Shown here piece by piece: positions 36,284-44,004 of a stretch of DNA of 64,000 bases. The stretch is taken from the NCBI GenBank assembly GCA_002499585.1, contig DAMH01000027.1, forward strand, positions 68,479-132,478, given 5' to 3'. Origin of the DNA: Euryarchaeota archaeon UBA552 (lineage in GTDB: Archaea; Thermoplasmatota; Poseidoniia; Poseidoniales; Thalassarchaeaceae). Below the pieces are notes generated by a model, which worked only from the letters and a program-made list of their open reading frames with translations, had not been told where the DNA came from and did no database searches. Numbering within the stretch: position 1 is the stretch's first letter; each line of letters opens with the position of its first letter. Made by a program: the position numbers and the translations under genes.

Positions 36284-36795
36284 GCGTGTTCCTCCTGAAT
36301 ATTCGCCTTTGTGGCCTCTACAAAAGATTTCATTTCCTCGTTTATATGTTGGCCTGTTATCCTTTCCTCTGTCGGTATTACATCTATTCCATGTGGGATG
36401 TCAAGGCCAGCATCGACCATCCCTTTCAATGCAGAGTAGACCCTATTGCCGGTTGTCGAGGCAGCAAGACCGAGGTCTAGCACTGCATTTTGGATGCCGG
36501 CTGCGAGTGCTTTCTTCCCAACTGCATACCCGGTAAGGTAGCTGGCTGGGACTGATTTGTTGGAAGCCTCAATTGGCCATCCGTATTTCTTTGTTAGAGC
36601 GGAGGATTTCATCTCGACTATTACTTTGTCTCCGTATGTGGAGTATTCCACGAGTTGACAGGTCGTTTGTGTGTTGCTGACACGGACAACGGCACGAGGT
36701 TTACCGCCCTTCAGCATCCTGAGTCTCCTGCGGTAGTCAGTCAGCCCTTTTTCACGCCTTTTGTACCGGAGTCTCTGGTTCTTCCCTGATGGCAT
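36280..36795 (-). CDS. rpl18: Large-subunit ribosomal protein uL18
   Basis: A 171-residue uL18, which binds 5S rRNA in the central protuberance. Family landmarks are RYKRREKGLTDYRRRLRMLKGGKPRAVVR near the N-terminus, then LTGYAVGKKALAAGI and LDLGLAASTTGNRVYSALKGMVDAGLDIPHG. The start overlaps the L19e stop by one base. Confidence 0.96.
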   Translation of the reverse strand: MPSGKNQRLRYKRREKGLTDYRRRLRMLKGGKPRAVVRVSNTQTTCQLVEYSTYGDKVIVEMKSSALTKKYGWPIEASNKSVPASYLTGYAVGKKALAAGIQNAVLDLGLAASTTGNRVYSALKGMVDAGLDIPHGIDVIPTEERITGQHINEEMKSFVEATKANIQEEHA

Positions 36796-37271
36796 TATGC
36801 TTCACCCCCGATTTCGATACCTTCGAGTTGTATGTTGCTCTTGAGGTGGGCCACAGAACGATATGAGCCGCCTTTTGCTTTCCTGTAGAAATGACGATAT
36901 TGTGAGGCCGTGATTATATCGTCAGACCTCATTTCCTTCAGAGTTCTTCGCTGAGCGCGGATTGTTTTCATCCACCTGTGTTTCTTAGGATTCCTGGCAT
37001 TGGAGGTGCCCTTTCTGGATCCATGTCCCTTCCTTCTGCCCTTTGCCTTCTGAGATTCGGCCTTTCTTGCTCTGCTCCTGCTGTTGCCGACTAGAGGCTT
37101 CGCTTTGATGATCCCATCATCAATCAATTGTCTGACGTCGTCTTTCTGGACGGCATTTGTGACATCGTCCAGATAGTCTGGATTTACCCAAATTCTGTGT
37201 ATGCCTACAGTTCTACCCTCTCTGCGGGATAGTATGTCGGCAGCGAGGCGCTTTTGATTCGAGATGATCAT
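36795..37271 (-). CDS. rpl19e: Large-subunit ribosomal protein eL19
   Basis: A 158-residue archaeal/eukaryotic L19e, absent from bacteria. The N-terminus NQKRLAADILSRREGRTVGIHRIWVNPD and the basic GRRKGHGSRKGTSNARNPKKHRWMK segment are diagnostic. Its ATG overlaps the eL32 stop by 4 nt. Confidence 0.96.
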   Translation of the reverse strand: MIISNQKRLAADILSRREGRTVGIHRIWVNPDYLDDVTNAVQKDDVRQLIDDGIIKAKPLVGNSRSRARKAESQKAKGRRKGHGSRKGTSNARNPKKHRWMKTIRAQRRTLKEMRSDDIITASQYRHFYRKAKGGSYRSVAHLKSNIQLEGIEIGGEA

Positions 37272-37960
37272 CTTAGGTCACCTTTCCTCTGTATTCTTCG
37301 CCTGTTGAGAACCCTAAGACCGAGTTGGTCTGCTCTGTTGTGGATAACGGTCCTTTTCCGATTACCAACCCCTGCGCCGATTCTTACCGCCTGCTTTTCT
37401 GGATCTAAATTATCTAGTTGATCAGGAGTGTTGACCAAGATCTCTTCAAACCCTGATGGGTGAAGTCCTCTGACAGAGGCTACTTTCCTGTGGCCGACTC
37501 TTACCATGGGTGTTCTGTATTTCATGTTGAGCCTCTGTTTAGATTGGTATCCCTTGGGCTTTCTCCAACCAGTCCTTGCTAGTCGGTAGTATCGATACCA
37601 TTCCTGGCGTCTGAATTTCGGCATGGAGGACCTTTGTGATTTTCTGAGGGCCAGATCTTGTTTCGTTAGATCATCGAGGATGGGTTTTTGTCTGGATTTG
37701 TGTTCTTCTTCGTCGTCCCAGTCATCCTCGAAGAAATCTTCATCAAACTCGTCTGAGTCTTGCATGTCGAACTCCTCGGTAACAAGATCGTCCTGTTTGT
37801 CGAGTTCTTCCATTTCTCCTTCCTTCACAGGGGCATCACCATCACTTTGAGAGAGCCTTTCGATCAACTCAGCTTTCTTACCACCGAGCTTCAAACCTCT
37901 GTCGCGAAGTAGGTCTTTCAATTCAGAAACCGTCATTGATTTGTAGTCCATATTATTCAC
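37268..37960 (-). CDS. rpl32e: Large-subunit ribosomal protein eL32 with N-terminal SAP domain
   Basis: The C-terminal part (about 113-230) is eL32: PKFRRQEWYRYYRLARTGWRKPKGYQSKQR, then GLHPSGFEEILV and QAVRIGAGVGNRKR. Ahead of it, residues 9-38 read as a SAP helix-extension-helix (MTVSELKDLLRDRGLKLGGKKAELIERL), followed by a very acidic linker with EFDEDFFEDDWDDEEE. SAP motifs bind nucleic acids. The fused form, at 230 residues, is much longer than plain eL32 (about 130-140). The start fits an ATGA overlap with L6. Confidence 0.95.
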   Translation of the reverse strand: MNNMDYKSMTVSELKDLLRDRGLKLGGKKAELIERLSQSDGDAPVKEGEMEELDKQDDLVTEEFDMQDSDEFDEDFFEDDWDDEEEHKSRQKPILDDLTKQDLALRKSQRSSMPKFRRQEWYRYYRLARTGWRKPKGYQSKQRLNMKYRTPMVRVGHRKVASVRGLHPSGFEEILVNTPDQLDNLDPEKQAVRIGAGVGNRKRTVIHNRADQLGLRVLNRRRIQRKGDLR

Positions 37961-38511
37961 TCTCCGCCTTTAGAAACAATGTATATGCCGTCTTGAAAGA
38001 CTCTCCTGTCTCTCTTTTTTATTTTGCATGCCCTCTCGATGTTAGCGGCTGTCTGGCCTACTTTCTCCCTGTCTGAACCCGATACGATTACGTCTGTTTT
38101 GTTCTCCACAGTTACTTTCACATCTGATGGGCTCCAAGGCAGTGGTGCCTTTCTGGGGACCTTTTCTCCAAACAGATTTGTAATTGTCATGGTGTTGCCG
38201 TCGACCTTTAGTGTCATAGGAAAGTGTGAATAAACTGCCTTGAGTTTGTAGGTGAATCCTGAATCTATGCCCCTTATCATGTTCTTAATGTGTGCTGCCC
38301 AGGTACCAGCGACAGCCTTGTGCTTTCTTCTAGGAAGGTCGCAGAAGACCTTTACCTCGATATCGGAAGTGCTTACAGAAATTCTCGAATGCCTAAACTC
38401 CCTCGTGATTTTCGAATCTCCTTTGCTCACAACCAGGATGTCCCCGTCTTTGGAGGCGCTGACGCCCTCGGGAAGGGGTATGTTGTGTGTGATACTATCT
38501 AGTAATGGCAT
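37957..38511 (-). CDS. rpl6: Large-subunit ribosomal protein uL6
   Basis: A 184-residue uL6 in two duplicated domains. The first has the strand pattern ILVVSKGDSKITREF. The second is followed by the family's conserved GFTYKLKAVYSHFPMTLKV and GEKVPRKAPL segments. It sits at the base of the stalk near the sarcin-ricin loop. Length and position in the spc-type order are normal. Confidence 0.96.
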   Translation of the reverse strand: MPLLDSITHNIPLPEGVSASKDGDILVVSKGDSKITREFRHSRISVSTSDIEVKVFCDLPRRKHKAVAGTWAAHIKNMIRGIDSGFTYKLKAVYSHFPMTLKVDGNTMTITNLFGEKVPRKAPLPWSPSDVKVTVENKTDVIVSGSDREKVGQTAANIERACKIKKRDRRVFQDGIYIVSKGGE

Positions 38512-38528
38512 GATTAATCCTCCTTCAT

Positions 38529-38921
38529 TCAGAAAATATACGCGAGCAGTCGGCCGCCGACACGCTCTTTCTTCGCATCGTGGTGATTCATAACTCCTTG
38601 ATTAGTCGAAACGATTAGCAAGCCGAAGTCCCTTGCTGGCAAGTATCTTGATTCCCACTTGTCGAAATCAGCCCTCTTTACTGAGTGTCTTGGTTTGATA
38701 ACACCGCATCGGTTTATGGCTCCTACGAGCTCGACTCGGAAAGAGTCCCCTCTACCGTCAGCCACTCTTTCAAATTCCCCAACATATCCTGAAGACTGCA
38801 TGATTGAAAGCATGCTTTCCAAAAGTTTGCTGGCTGGATGGATCGATACCTCGTAGTGGCCCGCTTGTTCCGCATTGAATATTCGCACAAAGGCATCAGA
38901 TAATGGGTCAAATTGCATCAT
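38529..38921 (-). CDS. rps8: Small-subunit ribosomal protein uS8
   Basis: A 130-residue uS8 with DPLSDAFVRIFNAEQAG at the N-terminus and LPARDFGLLIVSTNQGVMNHHDAKKERVGGRLLAYIF at the C-terminus, typical of archaeal orthologues. It binds helix 21 of 16S rRNA. A GAGGTGA ribosome-binding site overlaps the preceding S14 stop codon. Confidence 0.96.
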   Translation of the reverse strand: MMQFDPLSDAFVRIFNAEQAGHYEVSIHPASKLLESMLSIMQSSGYVGEFERVADGRGDSFRVELVGAINRCGVIKPRHSVKRADFDKWESRYLPARDFGLLIVSTNQGVMNHHDAKKERVGGRLLAYIF

Positions 38922-38927
38922 ATCACC

Positions 38928-39080
38928 TCAATTAAATTTCTTGAATCCTATTTCTGGGGCCATGTCGCGAAAGCATTGTCGGCAAAGACGAAGACCATGT
39001 CTCCGAATCATGCCTCTTTTCCTTCCACAGCGCCTACATCCGATGGTTCGCCCTATTTCTTCCCCATGTTCACGTGCCAT
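38928..39080 (-). CDS. rps14: Small-subunit ribosomal protein uS14, zinc-binding type
   Basis: A 50-residue ORF found by direct translation between S8 and L5. It reads MAREHGEEIGRTIGCRRCG, then GMIRRHGLRLCRQCFR, and ends GFKKFN. The CRRC and CRQC pairs form the zinc site of the short archaeal S14. It starts 3 nt after the L5 stop, with a GGAGGAG upstream that lies inside the end of L5, and stops just before the S8 ribosome-binding site. Position and size are exactly as expected. Confidence 0.95.
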   Translation of the reverse strand: MAREHGEEIGRTIGCRRCGRKRGMIRRHGLRLCRQCFRDMAPEIGFKKFN

Positions 39081-39083
39081 TTT

Positions 39084-39611
39084 TCACTCCTCCAGTATTG
39101 TTATGCCAAACGTGTCCTTGACCCATGATTTGCATTCTTCCCTTGAGACTCTGTGTTGCACAGGGAGCCTGCTGGAAGCTTTTCTTCTTCGCTGGACTCT
39201 GTGTCCTGGCCTCTCAAGCACCACATTGACATCGAGACCAAAGATACCAATGTCAGGGTCGTACTTCATCTCCGGGAAGTCAGTGTAATCTGCTATGCCA
39301 AAGGATAAGTTCCCTGAATCATCGAATGACCATTCTTGGATGGTATTCTCTCTGACCCACAGGGCATTCTTCAGGAATTCATGTACTTTCTCTGAGTCTC
39401 TGATAGTCACCTTACACCCGATGGGGGCACCTATTCTTGTTCCCAAGTCTCTGTTGGTTTTCCTTGATAAGGTCCGAACAGGTTTTTGTTTTGTCAGGGA
39501 TTCTAGGACCTTTTCAGCCAGAAGGAGTCTGTTGCCACCCTCTCCGACGCCGATGTTCACCGTGACCTTTGTGATCCTTGGCTTTAGCATTGGGTTTGAT
39601 TCTGCACTCAT
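39084..39611 (-). CDS. rpl5: Large-subunit ribosomal protein uL5
   Basis: A 175-residue uL5 containing KVTVNIGVGEGGNRLLLAEKVLESLTKQKPV, the basic segment RKTNRDLGTRIGAPIGCKVTIR, and DIGIFGLDVNVVLERPGHRVQRRR. It binds 5S rRNA and contacts P-site tRNA. The start overlaps the S4e stop by 4 nt. Confidence 0.96.
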   Translation of the reverse strand: MSAESNPMLKPRITKVTVNIGVGEGGNRLLLAEKVLESLTKQKPVRTLSRKTNRDLGTRIGAPIGCKVTIRDSEKVHEFLKNALWVRENTIQEWSFDDSGNLSFGIADYTDFPEMKYDPDIGIFGLDVNVVLERPGHRVQRRRKASSRLPVQHRVSREECKSWVKDTFGITILEE

Positions 39612-40306
39612 GAAGACACCTCCAGTGGCAGGCTCTTTTTGTCGGGTATCACAAATGCGTATGCTGCTATAGTCCCAAAGCCGTCCAGCAAAACCTCGTT
39701 TGGCTTAGACGATCTCTTGATGTCTATGTTCTTTATCTCGGATGTCTCACCCACGTGTGATCCGCCGGTTAGATAGGCCGTAGAGCCTACTTCGAAACTG
39801 AGATGTTCTTTGACCTGCTGGTCGGGTATGGAAATTACCAGCGTGTCGCCGGTCGAGTAAACATTTGCTTCTTCCATCTTCACGGTACGACCGTCATGGA
39901 GGGTGTACTGTGTCAAACCGCCCTTGATCGTGGTTTTCTTGATTATCCTGCACAATTTAGTCGTAGCTGCCTTTTTTGTGATCGATCTGTATCTCAATTT
40001 CCCATTGGTGTCCAGTACACATCTGTAGTGTTCATCACCGACAGTTAAGACATCCATGAGTCCAACCGCACGGGAATGTTTCACCACAACTCTTCCGTCC
40101 ACCATAACGCTTCTCGTTGAAAGTATCCTCTTGGATTCCCTTTGACTTCTGGAGAGCGACAATACGTCCCGGAGTATTATCCCGATCGGCATACACATTT
40201 CAAGAGGGTGTCCAGAGGGGTCTGGCTTCTGCACCCAAACATCCGTTTTCCTCGGTAACGGCCATGTTCTGGGCATTGTGAGTCTCTTCATGTGGCTGCT
40301 GCTCAT
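39608..40306 (-). CDS. rps4e: Small-subunit ribosomal protein eS4
   Basis: A 232-residue archaeal/eukaryotic S4e with an S4-like RNA-binding domain (RESKRILSTRSVMVDGRVVVKHSRAVGLMDVLTV), the central RIIKKTTIKGGLTQYTLHDGRTV region and a C-terminal KOW-like part. It is not found in bacteria. Its start overlaps the L24 stop by 4 nt. Confidence 0.95.
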   Translation of the reverse strand: MSSSHMKRLTMPRTWPLPRKTDVWVQKPDPSGHPLEMCMPIGIILRDVLSLSRSQRESKRILSTRSVMVDGRVVVKHSRAVGLMDVLTVGDEHYRCVLDTNGKLRYRSITKKAATTKLCRIIKKTTIKGGLTQYTLHDGRTVKMEEANVYSTGDTLVISIPDQQVKEHLSFEVGSTAYLTGGSHVGETSEIKNIDIKRSSKPNEVLLDGFGTIAAYAFVIPDKKSLPLEVSS

Positions 40307-40740
40307 TCTGAAATCCCTCCTTTTGCTCGCTCAAGAATCCTGCTGATTCGTAGGGGATCGGTGTCATCAAGTGAAACTACGACTATGTTGGAGGCATGAA
40401 TTGGAAGTGGCTCTTCTTTCCCGTCTGCTGTTGTGATTGAGACCCCGTCTACGTGTACTGTGCCCGACCCAGTGTTGACCTGAACTATTTTTGCCCTGAT
40501 TCCACTTTTTCCTCTTGCCTGTCCGAGTCTTTTGCCGCGGGAGTCAGGCTTTGCGGAGTTCGGGCTGCCGAAATCCCCTCTGAGAACCTCGACTTCATCT
40601 CCGACTCGAACTGTTACTGTCCTCACACCGGCAAGATCAGGATCCTCTGTCCTGAGTCTTGATCTTATCCTCTTTCTCTTAATGTGAAGAGGTGCGTTGT
40701 GTTGTGCCTTTCTCTGTTTGCCTGGTTGTTTGCTTGACAT
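40303..40740 (-). CDS. rpl24: Large-subunit ribosomal protein uL24
   Basis: A 145-residue uL24, an assembly initiator that contacts 23S rRNA domain I. It has a basic N-terminus followed by a KOW motif (VRVGDEVEVLRGDFG, then the GIRAKIVQVN strand) and the VHVDGVSI segment of archaeal L24. Between L14 and S4e, as in other archaea. Confidence 0.95.
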   Translation of the reverse strand: MSSKQPGKQRKAQHNAPLHIKRKRIRSRLRTEDPDLAGVRTVTVRVGDEVEVLRGDFGSPNSAKPDSRGKRLGQARGKSGIRAKIVQVNTGSGTVHVDGVSITTADGKEEPLPIHASNIVVVSLDDTDPLRISRILERAKGGISE

Positions 40741-40752
40741 ATCTCCACCTCC

Positions 40753-41151
40753 TCATACTATCTGTTTGGCCGTTGCTGCTATCCTTGGCCACCTTTCTGC
40801 AGCTTCCCTGCTGACCGGCCCTTTGATATCGGAACCACGTAACTCCCCTTTTTCGTTGGTTATCACGCATGCGTTGTCCTCAAAGGAAACCCATGTGCCG
40901 TCGACCCTCCTGAAGGGTCTCTTTTGCCTTATGATTACTGCTGTGAATATCTGCCGCCGGGTTTCTGGTGTGCCACGGCGGACGGTGACTCTGATTAGGT
41001 CCCCTACCCCGGCAGCAGGAAGTCTCCTTGCAACGCCTCCTTTCCTGAGAACGTTCATCAGTTGTACGATTTTGGCCCCGGTGTTGTCCGCACAGTCCAT
41101 TCTGGCCTGTGTTGGAAGCGCGTCGGTGACTGAACTAGATATTCCTTTCAT
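40753..41151 (-). CDS. rpl14: Large-subunit ribosomal protein uL14
   Basis: A 132-residue uL14 with DCADNTGAKIVQLMNVLRKGG, AGVGDLIRVTVRRGTPETR and TWVSFEDNACVITNEKGELRGSDIKGPV. It is a core large-subunit protein at the subunit interface. The start overlaps the S17 stop by 4 nt. Confidence 0.97.
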   Translation of the reverse strand: MKGISSSVTDALPTQARMDCADNTGAKIVQLMNVLRKGGVARRLPAAGVGDLIRVTVRRGTPETRRQIFTAVIIRQKRPFRRVDGTWVSFEDNACVITNEKGELRGSDIKGPVSREAAERWPRIAATAKQIV

Positions 41152-41492
41152 TCAGATACCCCCTTTTCTATCACGCAGAATTTGATTGTCTTGGACAGCG
41201 GTTTGCATTCCATGATGCGGACTTTGTCTCCGACTGCAACCCCGCCGATGCACGAGGGAAGATGAGCAGAGTATCTGTGGGTCCTCTTTTGATATCGCTC
41301 ATACTTTGGCATGTAACGTGTGGTTTCTCGTTCGAGAACCACTGACCCTGTCATACCCTCGGCAGAAACTATTTTTCCTTCTATTATCTGTCCTCTGACC
41401 CTCAGGGTCCCATAGAAAGGGCAGTTCTCATTTCCATCCCATTCCCCCGCAGGAGTGCTAACGTCGATTCCGATATCTCTAATATTTCCCAT
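41148..41492 (-). CDS. rps17: Small-subunit ribosomal protein uS17
   Basis: A 114-residue uS17 OB-fold protein, with FYGTLRVRGQIIEGKIVSA, the YERYQKRTHRYSAHLPSC basic loop and GDKVRIMECKPLSKTIKFCV. Its 5' start overlaps the last base of the RNase P gene's stop. Confidence 0.96.
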   Translation of the reverse strand: MGNIRDIGIDVSTPAGEWDGNENCPFYGTLRVRGQIIEGKIVSAEGMTGSVVLERETTRYMPKYERYQKRTHRYSAHLPSCIGGVAVGDKVRIMECKPLSKTIKFCVIEKGVSE

Positions 41493-41752
41493 CAGCGTTT
41501 CCTCCTGTTTCTTCGAGCCACCCTATCTTCTGGTCTTTGGGTGACTTTGGATCCTTCGATTATGAAATCGTCTCCATCGAGTTTGAAGGAAATGATGTTT
41601 TTGGCGATTACGTGAACTCCTTTGGGGGATCTGACTCTCAAGGTACGTTTAGTTTCATCAACTATCATTCCTTCTAGCCCAATCAGGCCGCGGTCTGTGG
41701 AGCCCACTACGGTGATTGTCCGTGCGAGCCACGGTTGATTTAATGGGCTCAT
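41492..41752 (-). CDS. rnp1: Ribonuclease P protein component 1 (Rpp29/Pop4)
   Basis: An archaeal RNase P protein that helps RNase P RNA mature tRNA 5' ends. The 86-residue product has the Sm-like beta-barrel pattern: LARTITVVGSTDRGLIGLEGMIVDETKRTLRVRS and VIAKNIISFKLDGDDFIIEGSKVTQRPEDR, ending in a basic tail. The start is set at 41752, where ATGA overlaps the SUI1 stop. A longer frame reaches back into SUI1 but lacks homology there. This location between SUI1 and S17 is typical of archaea. Confidence 0.92.
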   Translation of the reverse strand: MSPLNQPWLARTITVVGSTDRGLIGLEGMIVDETKRTLRVRSPKGVHVIAKNIISFKLDGDDFIIEGSKVTQRPEDRVARRNRRKR

Positions 41753-42051
41753 CAGCGCACCTCCACTCTGTAGCCATTCTGTTCCAAAACTTTGGCAGCT
41801 CTTTTTTTGTGCTCTCCTTGGAGCTCGATGGTTCGGCCCTTGACCGTTCCGCCGCTTGCGCACGCAGATTTCAGGGTCTTAGCAAGGTGGTTTATGTCGA
41901 TGGCCGCGTCATCTATTCCGTCTACTATTGTGACCATCTTACCGTACCTCCTTCTTGCTGTTGATATGACTGCTGTTTGTTGCTCTTTTGCTATCTCCTG
42001 ACATATGCATAATTCCTCTGGTAGACCACATAAATTGCAAATCCCTGCCAT
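41752..42051 (-). CDS. Translation initiation factor aIF1 (SUI1)
   Basis: A 99-residue SUI1-domain protein with an N-terminal four-Cys zinc site (CNLCGLPEELCIC) and the family core MVTIVDG, LAKTLKSACASGGTVKGRTIELQGEH. It promotes start-codon selection on the small subunit. It is conventionally located between L29 and RNase P component 1 in archaea. Confidence 0.95.
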   Translation of the reverse strand: MAGICNLCGLPEELCICQEIAKEQQTAVISTARRRYGKMVTIVDGIDDAAIDINHLAKTLKSACASGGTVKGRTIELQGEHKKRAAKVLEQNGYRVEVR

Positions 42052-42058
42052 CTGGGCT

Positions 42059-42262
42059 CTACTCCTTCCTCTCTTTGTTGATGCTTGTCAACAACCTTGC
42101 TATGCTTCTTCGAGTTTGCTTAAATTCGCCAGGGTTGGATGAGGAGCCTCCCAAGGCTTGTTGGGCACGTAGTTGGAGTAACTCCTCTCTGAGCTCTTCG
42201 AGTCTGCGCAGCATTTGCTCGAGTGACATCTTGTCTATTTCGTGCATGGATAGGTGGCTCAT
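42059..42262 (-). CDS. rpl29: Large-subunit ribosomal protein uL29
   Basis: A 67-residue two-helix protein, KMSLEQMLRRLEELREELLQLRAQQALGG and NPGEFKQTRRSIARLLTSINKER, as in uL29. The start is set at 42262, after GGAGGAGTGAT and overlapping the end of S3. A longer frame (to 42379) lies inside S3 and is not homologous. It sits near the exit tunnel. Confidence 0.93.
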   Translation of the reverse strand: MSHLSMHEIDKMSLEQMLRRLEELREELLQLRAQQALGGSSSNPGEFKQTRRSIARLLTSINKERKE

Positions 42263-42263
42263 A

Positions 42264-42959
42264 TCACTCCTCCTCCCCTTGTTTTTTGTCCACATCCGAC
42301 GAATCTTCTGTGTTCCATGCCACATCCTCGACAACTGGTGGCAACCCTGCCTCTGCTCTTTCTCTGATGATGATTTCATGCGGAAGCCGAGTTCCGGGGC
42401 GCATAATCCTCACTGTGCATCCAACCGTTCCCAGTTTCTTTACAGCAGTGGCAAATCCACTTTCCATGACATCTAGTGCTGTCTGCCCACAATACTTGAT
42501 GTGGCCTTTCTGGAATTTCTGAACTCGGTGTCTCGCTCCCGTAATTTTACCACTCAATATCACGAGGCACCCTCTTGCACCGGCATCCATTATGTTTTGA
42601 ACTGTGCCATGGCCTGCCCTTCTGAAGAACCACCCACGCTCAAGAGAGCTTGCAAGCCTGCTCGCCATAATTTGAGGGTTGAGTCTTGGTTCCTCTATTT
42701 CTTCAACCTGCAACTGTGGTTGGAACAAATCGAAATCGTTCCTCAAACGCTCATTCAACTCACGAATTGTTTTGCCCCTTCTTCCGTAGACTCTTCCGAC
42801 CATCTCAGCCTGTATAGTTACCTCAGTTCCCTCCGGCGTCCTGTTGAACTTGAGTCCTCCGTAGCCTGCTCTCTCTGTTTCCCTGAGTAAGTATTCCCGC
42901 ACTAGTTCCCTCTCGACATTGCGATGGATTGTTTTACGGATTGTGTTCTGTTTGGCCAT
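42264..42959 (-). CDS. rps3: Small-subunit ribosomal protein uS3
   Basis: A 231-residue uS3. It has an N-terminal KH domain (GYGGLKFNRTPEGTEVTIQAEMVGRVYGRRGKTIRELNE) and the C-terminal S3 domain (RRAGHGTVQNIMDAGARGCLVILSGKITGARHR). Together with S4e and S5 it lines the mRNA entry tunnel. Its acidic C-terminus (DVDKKQGEEE) is a short addition. Confidence 0.96.
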   Translation of the reverse strand: MAKQNTIRKTIHRNVERELVREYLLRETERAGYGGLKFNRTPEGTEVTIQAEMVGRVYGRRGKTIRELNERLRNDFDLFQPQLQVEEIEEPRLNPQIMASRLASSLERGWFFRRAGHGTVQNIMDAGARGCLVILSGKITGARHRVQKFQKGHIKYCGQTALDVMESGFATAVKKLGTVGCTVRIMRPGTRLPHEIIIRERAEAGLPPVVEDVAWNTEDSSDVDKKQGEEE

Positions 42960-42968
42960 AATAATCCC

Positions 42969-43493
42969 TCAGAATTCATCTTCCTCTTCGGTCTCTCCGA
43001 AATGCTCGAGAAATATCTCGAGGTTTACTTGATAGTGGTTTTTTGGAGTCGCACGGCCACGTGCTCTTGGTCTAAAGCCGCGTGATATTTGACCACGATG
43101 TGCAGCGATATGGGTGATTACCATCTCTTCAGGGTCAATGGTATCATAGCGTTGTCTGGCATTGTCCATTGCGCTGTTTATGAGGCGTATGAATTCCTTT
43201 GATGCCTTGTATGGGTATGCTCCTGGCCCCATTTTCCCTTTCCTGTGTCCGGCCATTGTGTTGCCGCCCTTTCCCTTCCTAGACCTTCTCGTGTAGGGGA
43301 TTGCTGCTTGTTTCTTTGTCACTTTTTCTAGGTGTTCAATGGCCTGAACAGTCGTTTTACCTCGTATGAATTTGGCGATTTGATAACAGTGTTTGTGATG
43401 GACGTCTACATTCACCGATCTCGCGGTGGTTAGGTATGAGCCCTCGAGCAGTTGGGTGTAACCGCTTTGTGGTTGTCCTTGTTTTCTGCTCAT
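42969..43493 (-). CDS. rpl22: Large-subunit ribosomal protein uL22
   Basis: A 174-residue archaeal uL22, including the KHCYQIAKFIRGKTTVQAIEHLEKVTKKQAAIPY region and the C-terminal hook-like RPRARGRATPKNHYQVNLEIFLEHF. It lines the exit tunnel. The start is the ATG at 43493, preceded by GAGGTGA. A GTG three codons upstream is less likely. Confidence 0.94.
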   Translation of the reverse strand: MSRKQGQPQSGYTQLLEGSYLTTARSVNVDVHHKHCYQIAKFIRGKTTVQAIEHLEKVTKKQAAIPYTRRSRKGKGGNTMAGHRKGKMGPGAYPYKASKEFIRLINSAMDNARQRYDTIDPEEMVITHIAAHRGQISRGFRPRARGRATPKNHYQVNLEIFLEHFGETEEEDEF

Positions 43494-43503
43494 ATATCTC
43501 ACC

Positions 43504-43995
43504 TCACTTCAACGCTACGTGCTTGGATGAACGGGTAGCTCCCACACCCGGGCCTGTGTGTTTCACAGATTTTCTTGTCGGGGCATATTCCCCCATTGCA
43601 TGACCTATCATTTCTGGCTGTATGTCAACCTTTACGAATTGCCTTCCGTCGTGTACTCCGACTGTCCTGCCGACCATTGATGGGACTATGTACATTCCAC
43701 GACAGTGAGTACGGATAAAGCCGGTTGTCTTGTCAAACTTGTCCAACAGCTTCTCACAATCCTCGGAGAGGCCGCGGGCGTAAGAGCGTCTGGCCCTTGA
43801 GGGTAACAAGGCCACTATACTCAGTGAGTCTGGGTCGTCATCCGGGGGATAAAGGGGCATTTCTCTCAGTTGGTCCATGGAATAGCCCCTCCACAGAAAT
43901 TCTTTTTTGCGTCTTTCGGCGACGGTTGATCTTCTCTTCCTAGCTTGGCGCCTAGCAAGTTTGGGGGACCGGAAAACTTTCTTTGATCGTGCCAT
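43504..43995 (-). CDS. rps19: Small-subunit ribosomal protein uS19
   Basis: A 163-residue uS19 with a ~45-residue archaeal N-terminal extension (EFLWRGYSMDQLREMP) and the core IRTHCRGMYIVPSMVGRTVGVHDGRQFVKVDIQPEMIGHAMGEYAPTRK. It lies in the head of the small subunit. Shadow frames on the other strand are not genes. Confidence 0.96.
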   Translation of the reverse strand: MARSKKVFRSPKLARRQARKRRSTVAERRKKEFLWRGYSMDQLREMPLYPPDDDPDSLSIVALLPSRARRSYARGLSEDCEKLLDKFDKTTGFIRTHCRGMYIVPSMVGRTVGVHDGRQFVKVDIQPEMIGHAMGEYAPTRKSVKHTGPGVGATRSSKHVALK

Positions 43996-44004
43996 GATAA
44001 TACC

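Noticed and set aside
41492..41863. The longer (123-residue) start for the RNase P component 1
   Set aside because: The extra 37 residues lie inside SUI1 in another frame; the ATGA overlap at 41752 gives the right length and homology.
42059..42379. The longer (106-residue) start for L29
   Set aside because: The first 39 residues lie within the S3 gene; the strong GGAGGAG site precedes the ATG at 42262.
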